Assembly: GCF_016802725.1 (NCBI RefSeq)
Contig: NC_052668.1
Span: forward strand, 27,716,001-27,780,000
Direction: 5' to 3'
Source of the DNA: Solenopsis invicta
Taxonomy: Eukaryota > Arthropoda > Insecta > Hymenoptera > Formicidae
Length of the DNA stretch: 64,000 nt
In this document: piece by piece, positions 21,828 to 34,800 of the stretch
Layout: each line of letters begins with the position of its first letter
Numbering within the stretch: the stretch's first letter is position 1
Position numbers and translations under genes: made by a program
Notes under the pieces: model-generated
Database searches by the model: none
Told to the model about the DNA's origin: nothing
What the model saw: only the letters and a program-made list of their open reading frames with translations

Positions 21828-22080
21828 TACACTGAAAGAAATCTTTGATAAGATCAACTAACGTTGATTGAACAGTGATTAATTGAATTTTATAGTTACT
21901 GGTACCAAAAACTTAGTTACATTTAACAAAACTTTTTGTAATTTGTTGTATGAAAATAGTTATTTGGTTAAGGCTACAAATTATTTGGTCAAAAACAACT
22001 ATGTATTTATAGTAATTATAACTATAAAACTTATTTGATCACTATTCAACCAAACGTTACCAGACATTTTTCTTAGTGTA
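21828..22080. mobile_element. MITE with TACACTG/TAGTGTA termini
   Basis: TACACTGAAAGAAATC at the left mirrors the TTTCTTAGTGTA end at the right, and inner arms (TTATAGTTACT / AGTAATTATAACTATAA) pair. It shares terminal heptanucleotides with the MITE at 18627-19030, so possibly the same superfamily. 253 bp, non-coding. Confidence 0.7.
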
Positions 22081-23797
22081 GTAAGGTCAAATATTATTTT
22101 AGTATTCTATAACATATTTAAAGCCCATTAAAATCAACGAGATACAATTCCGATACGGTTTCTTTGTGAATTGATTCTGCTTTTCCCGTAGAAAGACTAT
22201 CTAACGGCGGGAGGGACTCTCGTTTCTCCAGATACTTACAAAGTCAGTCAGTTTTAAACACTTTAAATAATCGTGTCGAAACGTTTCTTAGTCTCGGTGT
22301 CGTAATTACGAGTTAAAGATTGACGTGTCGATGGAAATATTTCATTGCGCAAATTTATAATACAATTTAATTTTATACCGTAAACAAACAATACTTTATA
22401 ATAGCAACAATATAACAAAATATTCTTAACAAAATACTCGAAATATTATAATAACGTGAACGTAGAAATAACGTGTACGACGAAATTGATCGATGAAGAC
22501 AACACGAATAATTCAAAGAAACATCTTTTTTAATTTAATATATAAATATTTTCAATTATCGGTGACAATACTTTTTTAGTTTTACCTAAAAAAGTAGGAA
22601 AAAAGGCATTTCTTTTATATCAACAAAAGAGGTTTGTATTTATTCAATAAGAAAATGCGTTACACGAATGAAATGGTTAATTATAAATAAAAAAAGGGTA
22701 ATTTTTGTAAAAACTCTTGCTCTACAATATTGAGTGCACTAATATTACACTATGTATTATACAAAAATGTTTCATTGCTCTTATATCTCACATGGACACG
22801 TTTTTAGCCGTTTCTATTATTTTTCTGCCCTTTTCTTGCACTCTCTTACAAAAATACTTCACCATTTTTAGCAAAAACGACTAATTCTATCTAGTAAAAA
22901 CTTCATTCAACATAATAAATATAATATAATTTTATTTTTAAATCGCAAATTTTCTTAAAAAACAAATGGTTAAAGTAAATTGCATATGAATATATCCGAG
23001 TAGAAATAACGTGTACTTATGCACAGAGAAAAAGATTACATTTATTTCTATTTGGTTTACATTTGTTTCACAGAAACAATATTGCTTAAGCTAAAGTAAC
23101 AGTATTTTGTTTGAATACAAATAATTTAAAAGATTATCCGAGAAAAAGTTTTTCACATATAATCATATGTAATGTATCATCTTGGCGCAATTATTCAAAA
23201 TATTCGTCATTTTGGGATACTCTTATTGTACAATATTCAGAAAATTTGCCTACGAGAGCTTTTGTATTTTAATAAAGGACCTCGCACAATCTTTATGGAA
23301 AATGGCCCCAGGTTAAATTGACTGTAACTGAAGTGTTGTTGTCCTCGAGATTCTGAACAAAAGTCTCAACGAGCATAACTCTCTAAATCTAGTACTTTTC
23401 CGTCCAGAGACGTGTGAAATGATTGTACCATGCTTCTTCAAAGCCAAGTATATATTTACAATTGCAGTCAATTTAACTAGAGGCCATTTTCCATAAGTTT
23501 TCCATTGTGCGGGATCTTTTGTTGAGCTTGTTAAAACTTTTGCAGGCAATTCTGATATTAAATAATTCGTTGAAAAGATATTGAAACTTCTCAGAAACTT
23601 TAGGAATTATGAAACGGGATTATGAAAAGGTAATTTTTCTCTTGATTTTTTTGTTGGCGTTATTTATAGGATTATTACCAAATTATGTATTTACGAGTCT
23701 ACGGAAAATTTTTTTAAATTTTTTATTAATAGTAGAGATTAGTTAGAAAAAAAAATTAGCTTAAGGGAATATCCATTATTAAATCTACAGGATATTA
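22081..23797. other. AT-rich intergenic DNA, no gene seen
   Basis: No recognisable gene. An open minus-strand frame at 23313-23549 (78 codons) has no motif or splice context. The GGCGGGAGGGACTCTCG patch near 22205 is unexplained. Confidence 0.45.
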
Positions 23798-24046
23798 ATT
23801 TTCTAACTGTGTTTGGATCTTTTTCGATCCGAATACTTTAAAAAATTCTCGTGACATAAGAGTATTATTAACAAAAGATTAATTATATTTAAGTTTTGAA
23901 ATTTTTCTGAATTTTTGTAATATTTTGACACATTTTAGTAAATAGAATAATTATTACAATATGCAAGATTGTAACAATACTCTAATATCACGAGAATTTC
24001 CCAAAAATGTTCAGATCGAAAAAAAACCCGAACACGGTTAGAAGGG
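23798..24046. mobile_element. TIR element (about 250 bp)
   Basis: TTTCTAACTGTGTTTGGATC at the left mirrors GAACACGGTTAGAAGGG at the right, and ATTCTCGTGACATAAGAGTA mirrors TACTCTAATATCACGAGAAT. No coding capacity. Confidence 0.7.
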
Positions 24047-24084
24047 TAAAAATGTGTTCAAAGATTTCCTAGTGATATAAAGGC

Positions 24085-24637
24085 ATGGCCGTAGCCAGGG
24101 GAGTGCTGGAACCCTCTAACATTTTTTTGGCATCCTCTAAACAGAACAAATAACGACAAATGTATCTTTACACAATCGCACACGATTGGTGTATGAAATA
24201 TACAATTCGTCTTATCCGCTAGATCTAGAGTGATGCCTTAAATTAAATCCGATAGCATGCAGTAGCATATGGAGAGGACAGCGCGAATCGCGTAAATGTG
24301 CACATACAAATATGGGCACGGTTCTTGCTTGTTTGTGTTACCTCCTCCCATGCTATTGCATACCGGGCAGTTTCTGGCATCATTGGTAATTTTTAATGTT
24401 AAAAGTTTATTATTTTATTTGTATGCATAAATGCACTAAAAAACTTTTTTTTGTTTATACATAGATATAATACGTTAATATTTTGTTTTTGTAATTTTTA
24501 TATTAAAATATTTTATTTTTCAGTTTTTTAAAAAAGTTTTAAATTAATGTCCTAAAATGTTATTTTGATTAAATTGCAAGCCCCTTCTACTTTTTCTCCA
24601 AGCACCGTCACAAAATTTGTTCTAGCTACGGCTCTGT
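24085..24637. mobile_element. Possible non-autonomous element with short TIRs
   Basis: ATGGCCGTAGCCAGG near 24086 mirrors TTCTAGCTACGGCTCTG near 24620. The interior is unrelated to the neighbours. No target duplication is clear. Confidence 0.4.
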
Positions 24638-25077
24638 ATAAAGGTAATACTAAAACTTTCACACGAAGGATGTGAAAGTTATTTAAACTCTTACATCCTT
24701 CATTTCACCAGGAAAACGTCAACACGTTATTAATATTACTTAATAATGAATACACTTTTAAATTAATTTTATCTACTATTAAACAAAGATTAAAGAAAAT
24801 TTTCTATAGACCTGTCAATAATTTTGTAAATAAGTCTAACCTACATCATCTACGGATAAAATCAAGAAACAACATCCTTTTCAGAAGTACTCTTGTATTC
24901 CTGTATATTCCTGGAATTTCTAAAATGTTGAAATTTAAATATTATAATTAAATATTATATTTAAATATTTTTTTTAATAAATCATTTAATATTTGAATTA
25001 CCTACCAAAACTTAAACAATTTCCGCAAATGTATTAAAACACAAAAAAAATTATATGTCCAAATTAACAATCTAATA

Positions 25078-25200
25078 TTGCACACTCACGCACGCGTGCG
25101 CACATATAGACGCACACATACACACACGCATGCACGCACACACTCGCACACAACACGCGCGCGCGCGCACGCACGTACGCACACACATACACACAAAAGA
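25078..25200. repeat. (CA)n-type compound microsatellite
   Basis: A run of CACACA, CGCACG and GCGCGC units over about 120 bp. Open frames across it on both strands are low-complexity artefacts. Confidence 0.95.
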
Positions 25201-25720
25201 GAACCGATTAGACAATTTCCGTACGGTACACCTTGGGTAATGCCAAAGCCTACTGTATACTTCAAAACTTCATAACCTGAAAAATACTTATTGAGATACT
25301 TCAAATATTTAAGGGATCCGAAAATTTTCGGATATATGTTAAACAACTCAAAAAAATAATATATTCTACATTTATTGCTCACATTTTTTTAGTACATAAG
25401 TAAACAATTCATTTTATGTTAATAGTATAAAGAGTAGAAAACACTCATATGACTGCTTCAGCAATCAATAATAAATCCCGATTAAGAGGATGCTATACTG
25501 ACGGAAATTACCAACCATTACAGTGTTCATTAATTTTTGAATTGGCTTTACAGATCACAAAATCCTTTTGCAAAATAAAAGTACGCACCAAAACAAAGTC
25601 TGCTCTGGTAAATTTTATGAGAAAATCGATCAAAAAGTTAAAAATTCATTTATTTTCGACTCGTGGATCTGTCAACCAAGATTAATTTTTGTTATTTACT
25701 GACGTTCTGTAGCTCGTATG

Positions 25721-25727
25721 TATAAAA
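25721..25727 (+). promoter_or_regulatory. TATA box candidate upstream of the Arg-rich small frame
   Basis: TATAAAA lies 134 bp before the ATG at 25861, followed by an initiator-like TTCAGTC at about 25783-25789 and a 5' leader without open frames. Function inferred from position only. Confidence 0.3.
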
Positions 25728-25860
25728 TGAGACCAGGGCGGACTTCAGAAAACTCTAACAAACAACACTGACTGTGTATCGTTTCAGTCAACAACCTAAC
25801 AAAAAAGTTTAATAGGTGAACAGCTGTACGTGTCCAAATTTCGCTTAGCGTACGTAAACG

Positions 25861-26034
25861 ATGGCAAGAAGAGCAGTGGCTGTAGTTAATAGGTCTTTTC
25901 GCAGATGGCGAAATAATCGAAAAACAAAGACAGATCTATGCGTTGGACAAAGAGCGATAGCCTGGTCTCCCTCGAAAAATAATCTGCAATGCCGACGTCG
26001 AGGAAGTTCTTCGGTCACTATAGCATCCTCTTAA
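25861..26034 (+). CDS. Possible Arg-rich 57-aa protein
   Basis: ATG to TAA, 57 codons. The N-terminal half is strongly basic (RSFRRWRNNRKTKT) and the C-terminal half carries CRRRGSSS. No signal peptide or domain recognised. A TATAAAA lies upstream and the local base composition (25700-26040) is less AT-rich than its surroundings, which is why it is listed. It could instead be an unrelated non-coding or transposon-derived segment. Confidence 0.25.
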   Translation: MARRAVAVVNRSFRRWRNNRKTKTDLCVGQRAIAWSPSKNNLQCRRRGSSSVTIASS

Positions 26035-26987
26035 ACCCCATAACTTTCTCTGGTGTACAAATAATTATTGTTTTTTGCTTTTAGAGGATCTTTTCTAATA
26101 ATTAATTTAGACGTTGCATCAGAACGAAAAATCGACTACTTTTAAGATCTTCCTTTCTTTGAATTTAACAAAATCAATTAAATTTAAAAATCATTTTGTC
26201 TGAGTATTTTTGAGTGTTAAAAACATGCTAGTAAAGTCTGTGTAAATTTGACAAGTAAAAACGTATATTCAACTATGAGTACAAGATATTTGTTTTGCAC
26301 TAATAAAAATTTACATTGTATATTTTAAAATAGCACGATTTAGTAAAGATTATAATTATTATGTAATTGAAGGACAAAAAACAAAAAAATCAGCACACTA
26401 GAAACTTTCGATGCTTTCTCGTGAATACTTCAATATTACATCATACCATTCATCCATGAAGAGTAACTATTAAAACATAGTTAAGTTAGGCGAAATCCGC
26501 GAGTATCCGACTACCCACTTTTCGTGGGTAAAAGAGGAATGTGATAATGGTTGTCACTCATCAACTAAAACATAAATATTGAAAACAATTATTCTACTAA
26601 AAAATACTCATATATATACTTACATATACCTAATCATTGTATTTTCTTTGCAATAGATTGCTTGAGAGTGTTAGAAATAAACATGTAAATGATAGAACCG
26701 GCTAAAAACGGACTAAAAACGTATGAAGTATAAAAGAGGTAAAATATTTTTATAAAAATAACCAATAAGTTTTACATTCAAAGCCTAAATGTCGTATTAT
26801 TGATAATTACTGAAATTATTTATTATTACAAATTCTTTTCATTCTATATGGAGATAAGAGCACAGTAAAGAAAATTTACGTAATAATTTAATGTAGAGTA
26901 AAAACCGTATATTTACCAAATTTGAAGTTATTTTTAAATAATGTTCGCAGTAAAACGATTTATTTATATTTTTAATTTATTATTAAA
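26035..26987. other. AT-rich intergenic DNA, no gene seen
   Basis: No gene, RNA or repeat boundary recognised. A CCCACTTTTCGTGGG hairpin at about 26515-26529 is the only local structure noticed. Confidence 0.5.
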
Positions 26988-27704
26988 GTAGGGTATGTAT
27001 GAGAGTTCTAACTCAGGGGGATTAAGGGAGGTCGGGTGTGCGGGGGGGGGGGCTTGTAGGCGCGGAGAGTATGCGAAAGGGTATGACATCACGTGTGATT
27101 CGACGGTATGTATCCTGTTTACATAAATAATCGGAAGGAACATGGAGTGAGACTCGGCGCGTTGCGTATTTTGTTTATATATACATCGGGAAAGAACATG
27201 GACCATGTTTATATCTTTCGTGTCACCCTCGTTACCGCCAGAGGGAAGGGGGAGGAAATATACGTTGGAATACTTGTGAGTAGAGTTCTATATAAAAAGA
27301 GATTGATGTCCGAAGCTCTGATTGGTAATCTGATTGATACTTGATTGGCTAAGCGAGCAGCCATATTGTGATCACAGCTGTTTGCAGAATGATACGAATG
27401 GTGTTTGATGACGTTAGAGCGGTCCCAAAATGGCGGTGGAAGACTCACAATCAATTGGATACTGAAGGTTGTGATGGGGGTTCGATGTCGCTTCTCTCTT
27501 TATATAGGAATCTACTTGTGAGTGATAATGCGGCTAAATTTCATAATTGCGGAGAGAGGGTACGTGCAGGTCTTAACGCGAGTCCGCCGCTGCCATTCAT
27601 CACCCGCAGCCGCTGCCACCCGCTAGCATTCATCACCACCGCTGCCTCCCACACACCCGACCTACCTTATTGCCAATGAGTTAGAACTCTCATATATATC
27701 CTAC
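26988..27704. mobile_element. Non-autonomous DNA element with 8-bp target duplication (hAT-like)
   Basis: TTATTAAA occurs immediately on both sides (26980-26987 and 27705-27712). The ends are inverted: TATGAGAGTTCTAACTCA at the left, TGAGTTAGAACTCTCATA at the right. 717 bp. The interior is comparatively GC-rich, with (G)n at 27040 and a Pro/Ser/His-coding tract near 27580-27660, but no transposase. An 8-bp duplication suits hAT elements, though the ends (GTAGG/CCTAC) are not the classic CAG. Confidence 0.8.
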
Positions 27705-27769
27705 TTATTAAAATTGTATCTTTTTTTTGTAAAATGTGAATTTAATAAACATTTACTTTTTTGTATTAA

Positions 27770-28445
27770 GGCTCCTGAGTACTCGCCGCGGTCATACTAC
27801 GGTCGTGACATCAGAAGCAAGAAATTGCGTGAAATGACACGTAATATTGTCAAACATGCCATTTATAAATAAAACCAATTTCGATAAAACTGACTAAGCA
27901 GATGGCTTTAAAACACTTCTAAATATCGGTCACGACTTTTTTCGCCTCAGTCAGTAAATAGTCGTAAAAAGCATGTAAAGTGAAGCTATTGAAACAGGAA
28001 AACACACGGTCATGTAATTTTGTCAATTATGCTATTTGTAAATAAAGCCAATTTGGATAAAACAGACTAATCAGATGGTTTTAAAATACTTGTAAATCAC
28101 GGTAAGGACTATCCTTTTTTTGCCTAACAATCAGTAAATAGTCGTAAAAAACACGTAAAGTGACGCCTATTTAGACAGGAAAACACACGGATAGCTATTG
28201 AAAGAAATGAAAAATGTACTTTTATATGTAAAATTCAAAGAAACTTTACTCGCGGTTCACTTTTACGGATTTGGTAAATACGAGACAAGTCATATTTTCA
28301 CAATAAAACACATAACAACAAAATGACATGCACGACAACATCTCATCGTCAATCTGTCACGTTTCACGTGTATTAGTTCTAGTTTTGTCCGCGACCTAAT
28401 GTCGCTACCGTCAACGCGGAGTTCTCGGCTGAGGAGTCAGGAGCC
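27770..28445. mobile_element. TTAA-flanked element, copy 1, with internal tandem duplication
   Basis: GGCTCCTGAGTACTCGCCGC at the left mirrors CGGCTGAGGAGTCAGGAGCC at the right, with TTAA on both sides (27766-27769, 28446-28449). A related copy of 503 bp lies at 35920-36422. Copy 1 contains an extra internal repeat: TGCCATTTATAAATAAA near 27857 recurs as TGCTATTTGTAAATAAA near 28029. It ends 156 bp before the start codon of the nrf-6-like gene. TTAA suggests piggyBac-type mobilisation, but no transposase is present. Confidence 0.8.
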
Positions 28446-28601
28446 TTAACACAACGTTTACGCTTACTTCAATAATCTTTATTATAACCCAATAATAACC
28501 CCGTTCTTCTGAAAATTGATTTTATTATTGTACAGGTATTTATCCGATTTTAATAACAAAAAAAAAGAAATAAGAGGACTACTACAGGCAAAAGCCCTAT
28601 A

Positions 28602-31600
28602 ATGTTGTATCGCCAACATCAATTTACTTGGTACATTTGTACAAGCTTAGTTGCGTTATTTTGTGTGTCTGTACATACTCAGGAATTTAATGGTACTTAT
28701 ATTCAAACGTTGTCCGCTTATGCCATTGCTTCGAAATCCGATATTCTTAATTCAACCTGTGGAACAGAATTACAGAACTTCCGAGATGCTATTAATAAAC
28801 GGATATTGTGGAGTTTAAAAAGTAAGTAAAATTCTTAATTGTAATCATACTGATATTAATACTTCAATTTAAATTAATTTGCACAACAGTAATTTGGGAT
28901 AAGAAAAATTTGAAGTATTTCAGAAATAATATTTTTAATTTATTATATTCAAAGATTTATAAGTATTAGAAGTTATAATAAAAATTATATACTATATAAT
29001 TAGCGTTTTAATTCTGAGTTCTTATTTATTTATTTATTTGCAATCTGATTAATATAGTAAATATAAATATGATTTCTAAAATATTTGATAAAATAAATAC
29101 ATAATATTTATAAGAAGATAATGTTTCATTTGCGTAATAGTTTTATACACTTTAAAAAATTTTTGCTTGCTTAGTAAACGAAAGCAAGAAAGCAAATTTT
29201 CCGTTTCATAATGTTATCTAAGCAAAAAATTTGCACAATTTAAAGTTATGCCGCTAGGCTATGCTCTTTGGGATTCTTTTACATAATTAATCAGAAAATT
29301 AACAAACTATCTAATAATAAATCTAATAATTACCTGATATTTATTTGTTTTAAGTAAATAACAATCTAATTTTTGCTTTTATTAGTTTTAGATTCCAGTG
29401 GCGGATTTAAATCAGGTTTTCTTTACGGAAATAATTATTGGCTAGGCAGTCGTAGTCAATGTCTCGATACGATGAACATAAATCTTCCTATGACATCAGG
29501 GGAAATATTAAATAACACGCAGTATCGTGACCCGCAACAAGAAATTCCACCTTTTGAAATTAATTATTTTGTTGCTTATTTTAGGCACAATAGTTCATTT
29601 CAATATCGCGTACATTTATATGAAGAGGTAAGCTTATCAAATAGTTATCTAATAAACAAAATAAAATGATGCCTTCAGATATTGTTTTATTTTAGGATGT
29701 AATAATGCTAGGACTCTGTTTGCCAGCATCGTGCTCTACAAATGATCTAAGTTTTATTTTGGACAGAATATTACATGACAGAGTCTTAACGAATGATCTT
29801 TATTTCACGAATATTTATCTGATTCGAGTTAAAGATCTAAAAGGCGATGATAACTGGTTATCCGGTGGTACGTTACTTTTTATCTGGTAAGTCTTGGGGA
29901 AAAAAATGACTATTATTTCACAATACGGACACAATAATAACATTATCCGACACAAAAAAACTGTGAAATCTTGTCAAGATATCCTACTAGATATTGCATT
30001 ATTTCAAGATCCGCATTTAACAAGATGTATAGATATTGCAAGTTTAAGTGAAACGTATTTTAACATCATTTTTTAAATATCCGTAATTATTGCTGGCTAC
30101 AGTAAAATCTTGATTTATCAATCAGGTTTATTTTAAAAACCTATTAAAGATATTTATAAGATTTAGCTGATCGAGAAGTATCCGGAAAAAAACGTCTAAC
30201 ATAATGGCTTAATTTGCACCAATTATTTAACTCTTAAGCGGACGCGTGATTTTTATAACGTAACTGGTCCAGTCAATTTGATTACCTACATTTTAATTTA
30301 TTTATAGGGCAGAGTGGGCTAAATCCGTTTACCAAATAGGATCTTTTTAATTAAAATGAATAACGATCAAATTAAGCAGATTTGAGTGCCATTTACAATG
30401 TGACATTTATAGAATAAACGCAAATATGTATTTTCAGCCACTACTTAAAAAAATTTTTTAAAACAAGAAAATCCTGTAAATTGTTATTTAAAAGGTGTTA
30501 AAATTTTGAAAGATAATTGATTTAAGATAATTGAAAACTATAGAATTTAAAAATATCGAGCATTTTGTGATCACTTTTGCGATTTATTGTAAAATTTTTT
30601 CCAAAATTCGAAAAAACTGTCGGACTTTTACATCGGAATTACAACCTGATCGTAGCACCGATAATCGGCCGGTCAAATATAGTCCTAAAAATTAGTAAAA
30701 TATTATGAGCCATCAAACTTGAAATAATTGAATTTTATTAATTTTAACTTTAATTATATAATAACGATACCAAGAAACGTTTAATTATACATATAAACTG
30801 TAACTATAATTTTCTTTTTTTTAATAACATTTTTATATTTGACTATCAAATTGCTCGTTTTTACTCAATATTAAGAAAACAATACACGAAAATCAATTAA
30901 AATTTTATCTAAAAACTGGTAAAAATAAAAATATCCAATTTGGATCAAGGGATGGTTTGACTTGGAACCAGTATCAAATCGGACTGGAAAAAATATTTTT
31001 ACATTTTTCATTATAGTTCAACACAGATGAGAAATACATCAAAGTGATCCAAAGCAAAAATGAAGGAAATTATTTTTTGAACGACACCTTTAGTTTTACG
31101 ATCGAACTTGATTTATGTTTTATAAAAAACAAAAACTGCAAATAGGTTTGACTTACTCCACTCTCCCCTATATTATATACAAACAAAACTATTTACTTTT
31201 ATTTATAAGTAATTATAAATTAATACATATTTTACACAAGTTTACATGAAATAATAATTTACAAATATTTGTAATTTAAACAAATTTATATGTTTAAAAA
31301 TATTTCTTTAACGTTTTGACAAATAAATTTAAAGCTTCCAAGCTAATAAATACACGTAAAATGATCAAATAAATTTTGATTATTATTACACTTCAAGTTA
31401 AGATATAAACACAATATATTATGAGTATTGCTTAAATATAATTAAAAACCAATAATAATTCGGCATGTAACATAATATTGTAGTATTTATATTTTATAAG
31501 TACATGTTTATTTCATTATTTATTAATTTTTTAAAGCATTTTATTACAAAAAACTGAAAACTAAAAATAAACTTTTATGCAATATTCTAAACTTGCACAG

Positions 31601-34600
31601 AAAGTTACGTGTGTGGTCGTTCGAGGGTCAAATTGATCCGATGGATAAAAGAATTGCTGTTTGTAGATAAGATATTCGAACATTATTAATGCTACTTGGC
31701 TGAAGCCAAGACTAAAGTGTAGAAAAAAGATATTAAGAGCGGTAATGTTGTAAACAAAAGCGAAATAGAGAAACAATAACTTATTAGTGTGTCTGGATCA
31801 GTTTGGTCACGCGTTTGCTTAAAGATTAATATGTCTATAATACAAATAAATAAAAGAATATTCTATTTAAAATAAAAAAAAATATTCTATTTACAGCATA
31901 TGTTTAGGATTTTGTTTCATGACAACAATTGGAACGATATATGACATATTCATCTATCAAAAATATTTTAAAGAAAATGAAATGAATATAATTGATGACA
32001 GTAAGTATGCGTGTTATATAAAAATGCGCTCATGTTTTTACTTTAAAAGTTACTAACAATTTTGACTACACATTTTATCTTTTAAATATAGATTGACGTT
32101 CTTGAATTAAATTTTTAATTTTTTATTAAACTAAATATTAAATTTTTATTTATTTAATTAGTTATCTATAATCATTACGTTTTGCACAATTATTATTTTA
32201 AATAATTAATAATTCACAGAATAATGTTTTTGCTACATCTTATGTACAGTTTGGTGCAATAATTTGAAGAGCCTAGTAGATGGCTGACTTACCGACGCAT
32301 ATATAATGTTAGACTGTGGCGTCGATAAGTCAGCCATCTACTAGGCTTTTCGAATCATTGCACCGCACTATACAACTTCTTCGTACGCATATATAATTTT
32401 GTTTTGTTTAACATTATTTCTATATTTTTTCACTTTTACATTTGTGTATACTAAAGGTTTCAAATTATCATTTAGGTATCAAAGGTGTATCCAAAGAAAT
32501 GGAAACAAAACTAAAGTCTTCGCATTGGAAGAGTGTAATTAGCAAAGTATTAATATGTTTTTCCGCTTACACAAATACGAAGAAAATATTTAGTACGAAA
32601 TTAGATGTTGACGCAATAGCAGTCATTCACGGCATAAAAGTTTTAAACACGTTGATCGTAATTGCAATACACACTATAGCTTTTGCACTAGATTCTATCG
32701 GCGAGTAAAATTAAAAAATATATCTACAAAATGAATACTTTTTCATGTATCGTTTTTCATATTTTGCATATAACAAAAATTTCTTTTTGTTCACAGATAA
32801 TAAAGTATGGATGTGGAGAATAAGTGAGAATTATGGTGGTTATTTATTTGATCCAATGATTGGAGCTGTAACAATCGATAACTTTCTTTTTTCAAGTGGA
32901 TGTGTCTTAACTTATTTGTATTTAAAAAATAAAACAAACAAAATACTGATCAAACCAATTCAATACAGAGAAAAATTAACTGAACTTTTTAACTATATAA
33001 CAAGAAGATTTCTTCGGTTTGTCTTTCATTATATTTATTTGGTGGACAATAAGAAAATAATAATAAACGTAATAAAATTATTGCAGTAATCAGTGAAATA
33101 AAATCATATGTTTATGATAAGTAAAGCTTAAAAATTAATGTTTTATTTGCAATATGTGAACAATTAATTGCATTTTTTTTACTAATCAACCATTGAAATT
33201 TTATTAAGGCTGACACCAACTTATATGATGGTGATGGGAAGTCTGTACTTAATCTCGAATTGGTTTGACAAGACATCGCAAATTTATATGTACGAGAGAC
33301 CGCACGAAACTTGTGCAAAGTACTGGTGGAGAAATCTTTTGTACATAAATAATCTTTTTGGTCGCGAAGCAATAGTACGAACACATTTGAAAATCATTTT
33401 AAATTAAAATAATACAGTTACAATAATACGTTTGAATATAATACATTTATTTAAAATTTTTTTTACAGTGTATGAACTGGAGCTGGTATCTAGCTATTGA
33501 TATGCAATGTTATATAATAGCTACAATGCTATTAATTTTATCAACTATGTAAGTAATCAAGTATAGTGTAAAAGAGGTTAGGGCTTAAGAGGCAAGTTGG
33601 CACTGCGTTCCATTTATGCATAACTTTAAAAGTGAAAGGGACAAAGAAAAAATTACAAAGTATTTCTTTTTTAAGACAAGTTTTCATACTTTCAAGGTGA
33701 CATACTTTTCTCTAAATTTTATTTAATTCGTACATTATAAGTTCTGGTTTTCTTTAACATACATGTATTACTACATGTATTTCTTACATATGTATGTATA
33801 TATTTAAATAAGTGTATATTGCGAATTTCAGGTACTTCTACGCCGCTGTTATGATATTGGGTGCACTTTTATTAAGTTCCATTATTTTTACGGGTTATAC
33901 TTCATATGTTTATGCATATGTTCCAGCGTAAGTTACTAAAGTATTTTTGTTTAGTGAGAGGAGTTACTCACAAAAACTTTTTATTGTTGTAGAATTCATG
34001 AACTGTATCGATTCACAAACGTTTTATATTTTCCAACATGGATGAGAATAAATTCGTATATTATTGGTATAATTACAGGATATATTTTAACAAAATTAAA
34101 TAATAATTTATTCTGGAAGAAGGTTAAGTATATTTTTTATATAACATATTAAAAAAATAAACATTAAAGTAATTATTGTATACATAAACTACTAGTTAAT
34201 TATTATTTTTTTATAAATTAATTAATACCTAATATAATAATGCATAAATAAGAACACTATATAACAATTTAATATATGTTTCAGAAAATTATAATTCTGT
34301 GTTGGTGCTTCTTTTGTTTTGCTAACGTTTGTAACGTTTTCATATTATTTATGATTTACAACAAGCGATATGTATCCGTTTCAATCATTGCTATTTATAT
34401 GGCTTTGCATAAAACTCTTTCGGGCATTAATATAGCATGGATTGTAATAGCGTGCTCAACCAAACACGGAGGTATGTTTATTTATTATTATATAAATGTT
34501 ATCGAAATATTACATGTTTAATATGTATATACAAATATGCATACAAACAGATACATGCACAAACATACAGAGTGACTCAGGGAAAATGTGACAAGCTGTT

Positions 34601-34763
34601 GTTTTCGAAAGTATGCATCATAACAAAAAATAGTTCAGACGATATTTGTATAGTTCAAGAGGCTTAGACAATCAAATTACATAAAAATAAAGCTCTTTAT
34701 TATGAGTCAATTGCGAAGAAAGGAAAACATACCCAGATTTGTAGATAAAAGAAAGATTGGTAT

Positions 34764-34800
<37 letters not shown>

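Noticed and set aside
25078..25382. His/Thr- and Cys/Val-rich frames on both strands
   Set aside because: They are translations of the CA/CG microsatellite.
27368..27679. 103-codon frame in the 8-bp-TSD element
   Set aside because: Low-complexity Pro/Ser/His tail, no transposase motif; likely chance in GC-richer DNA.
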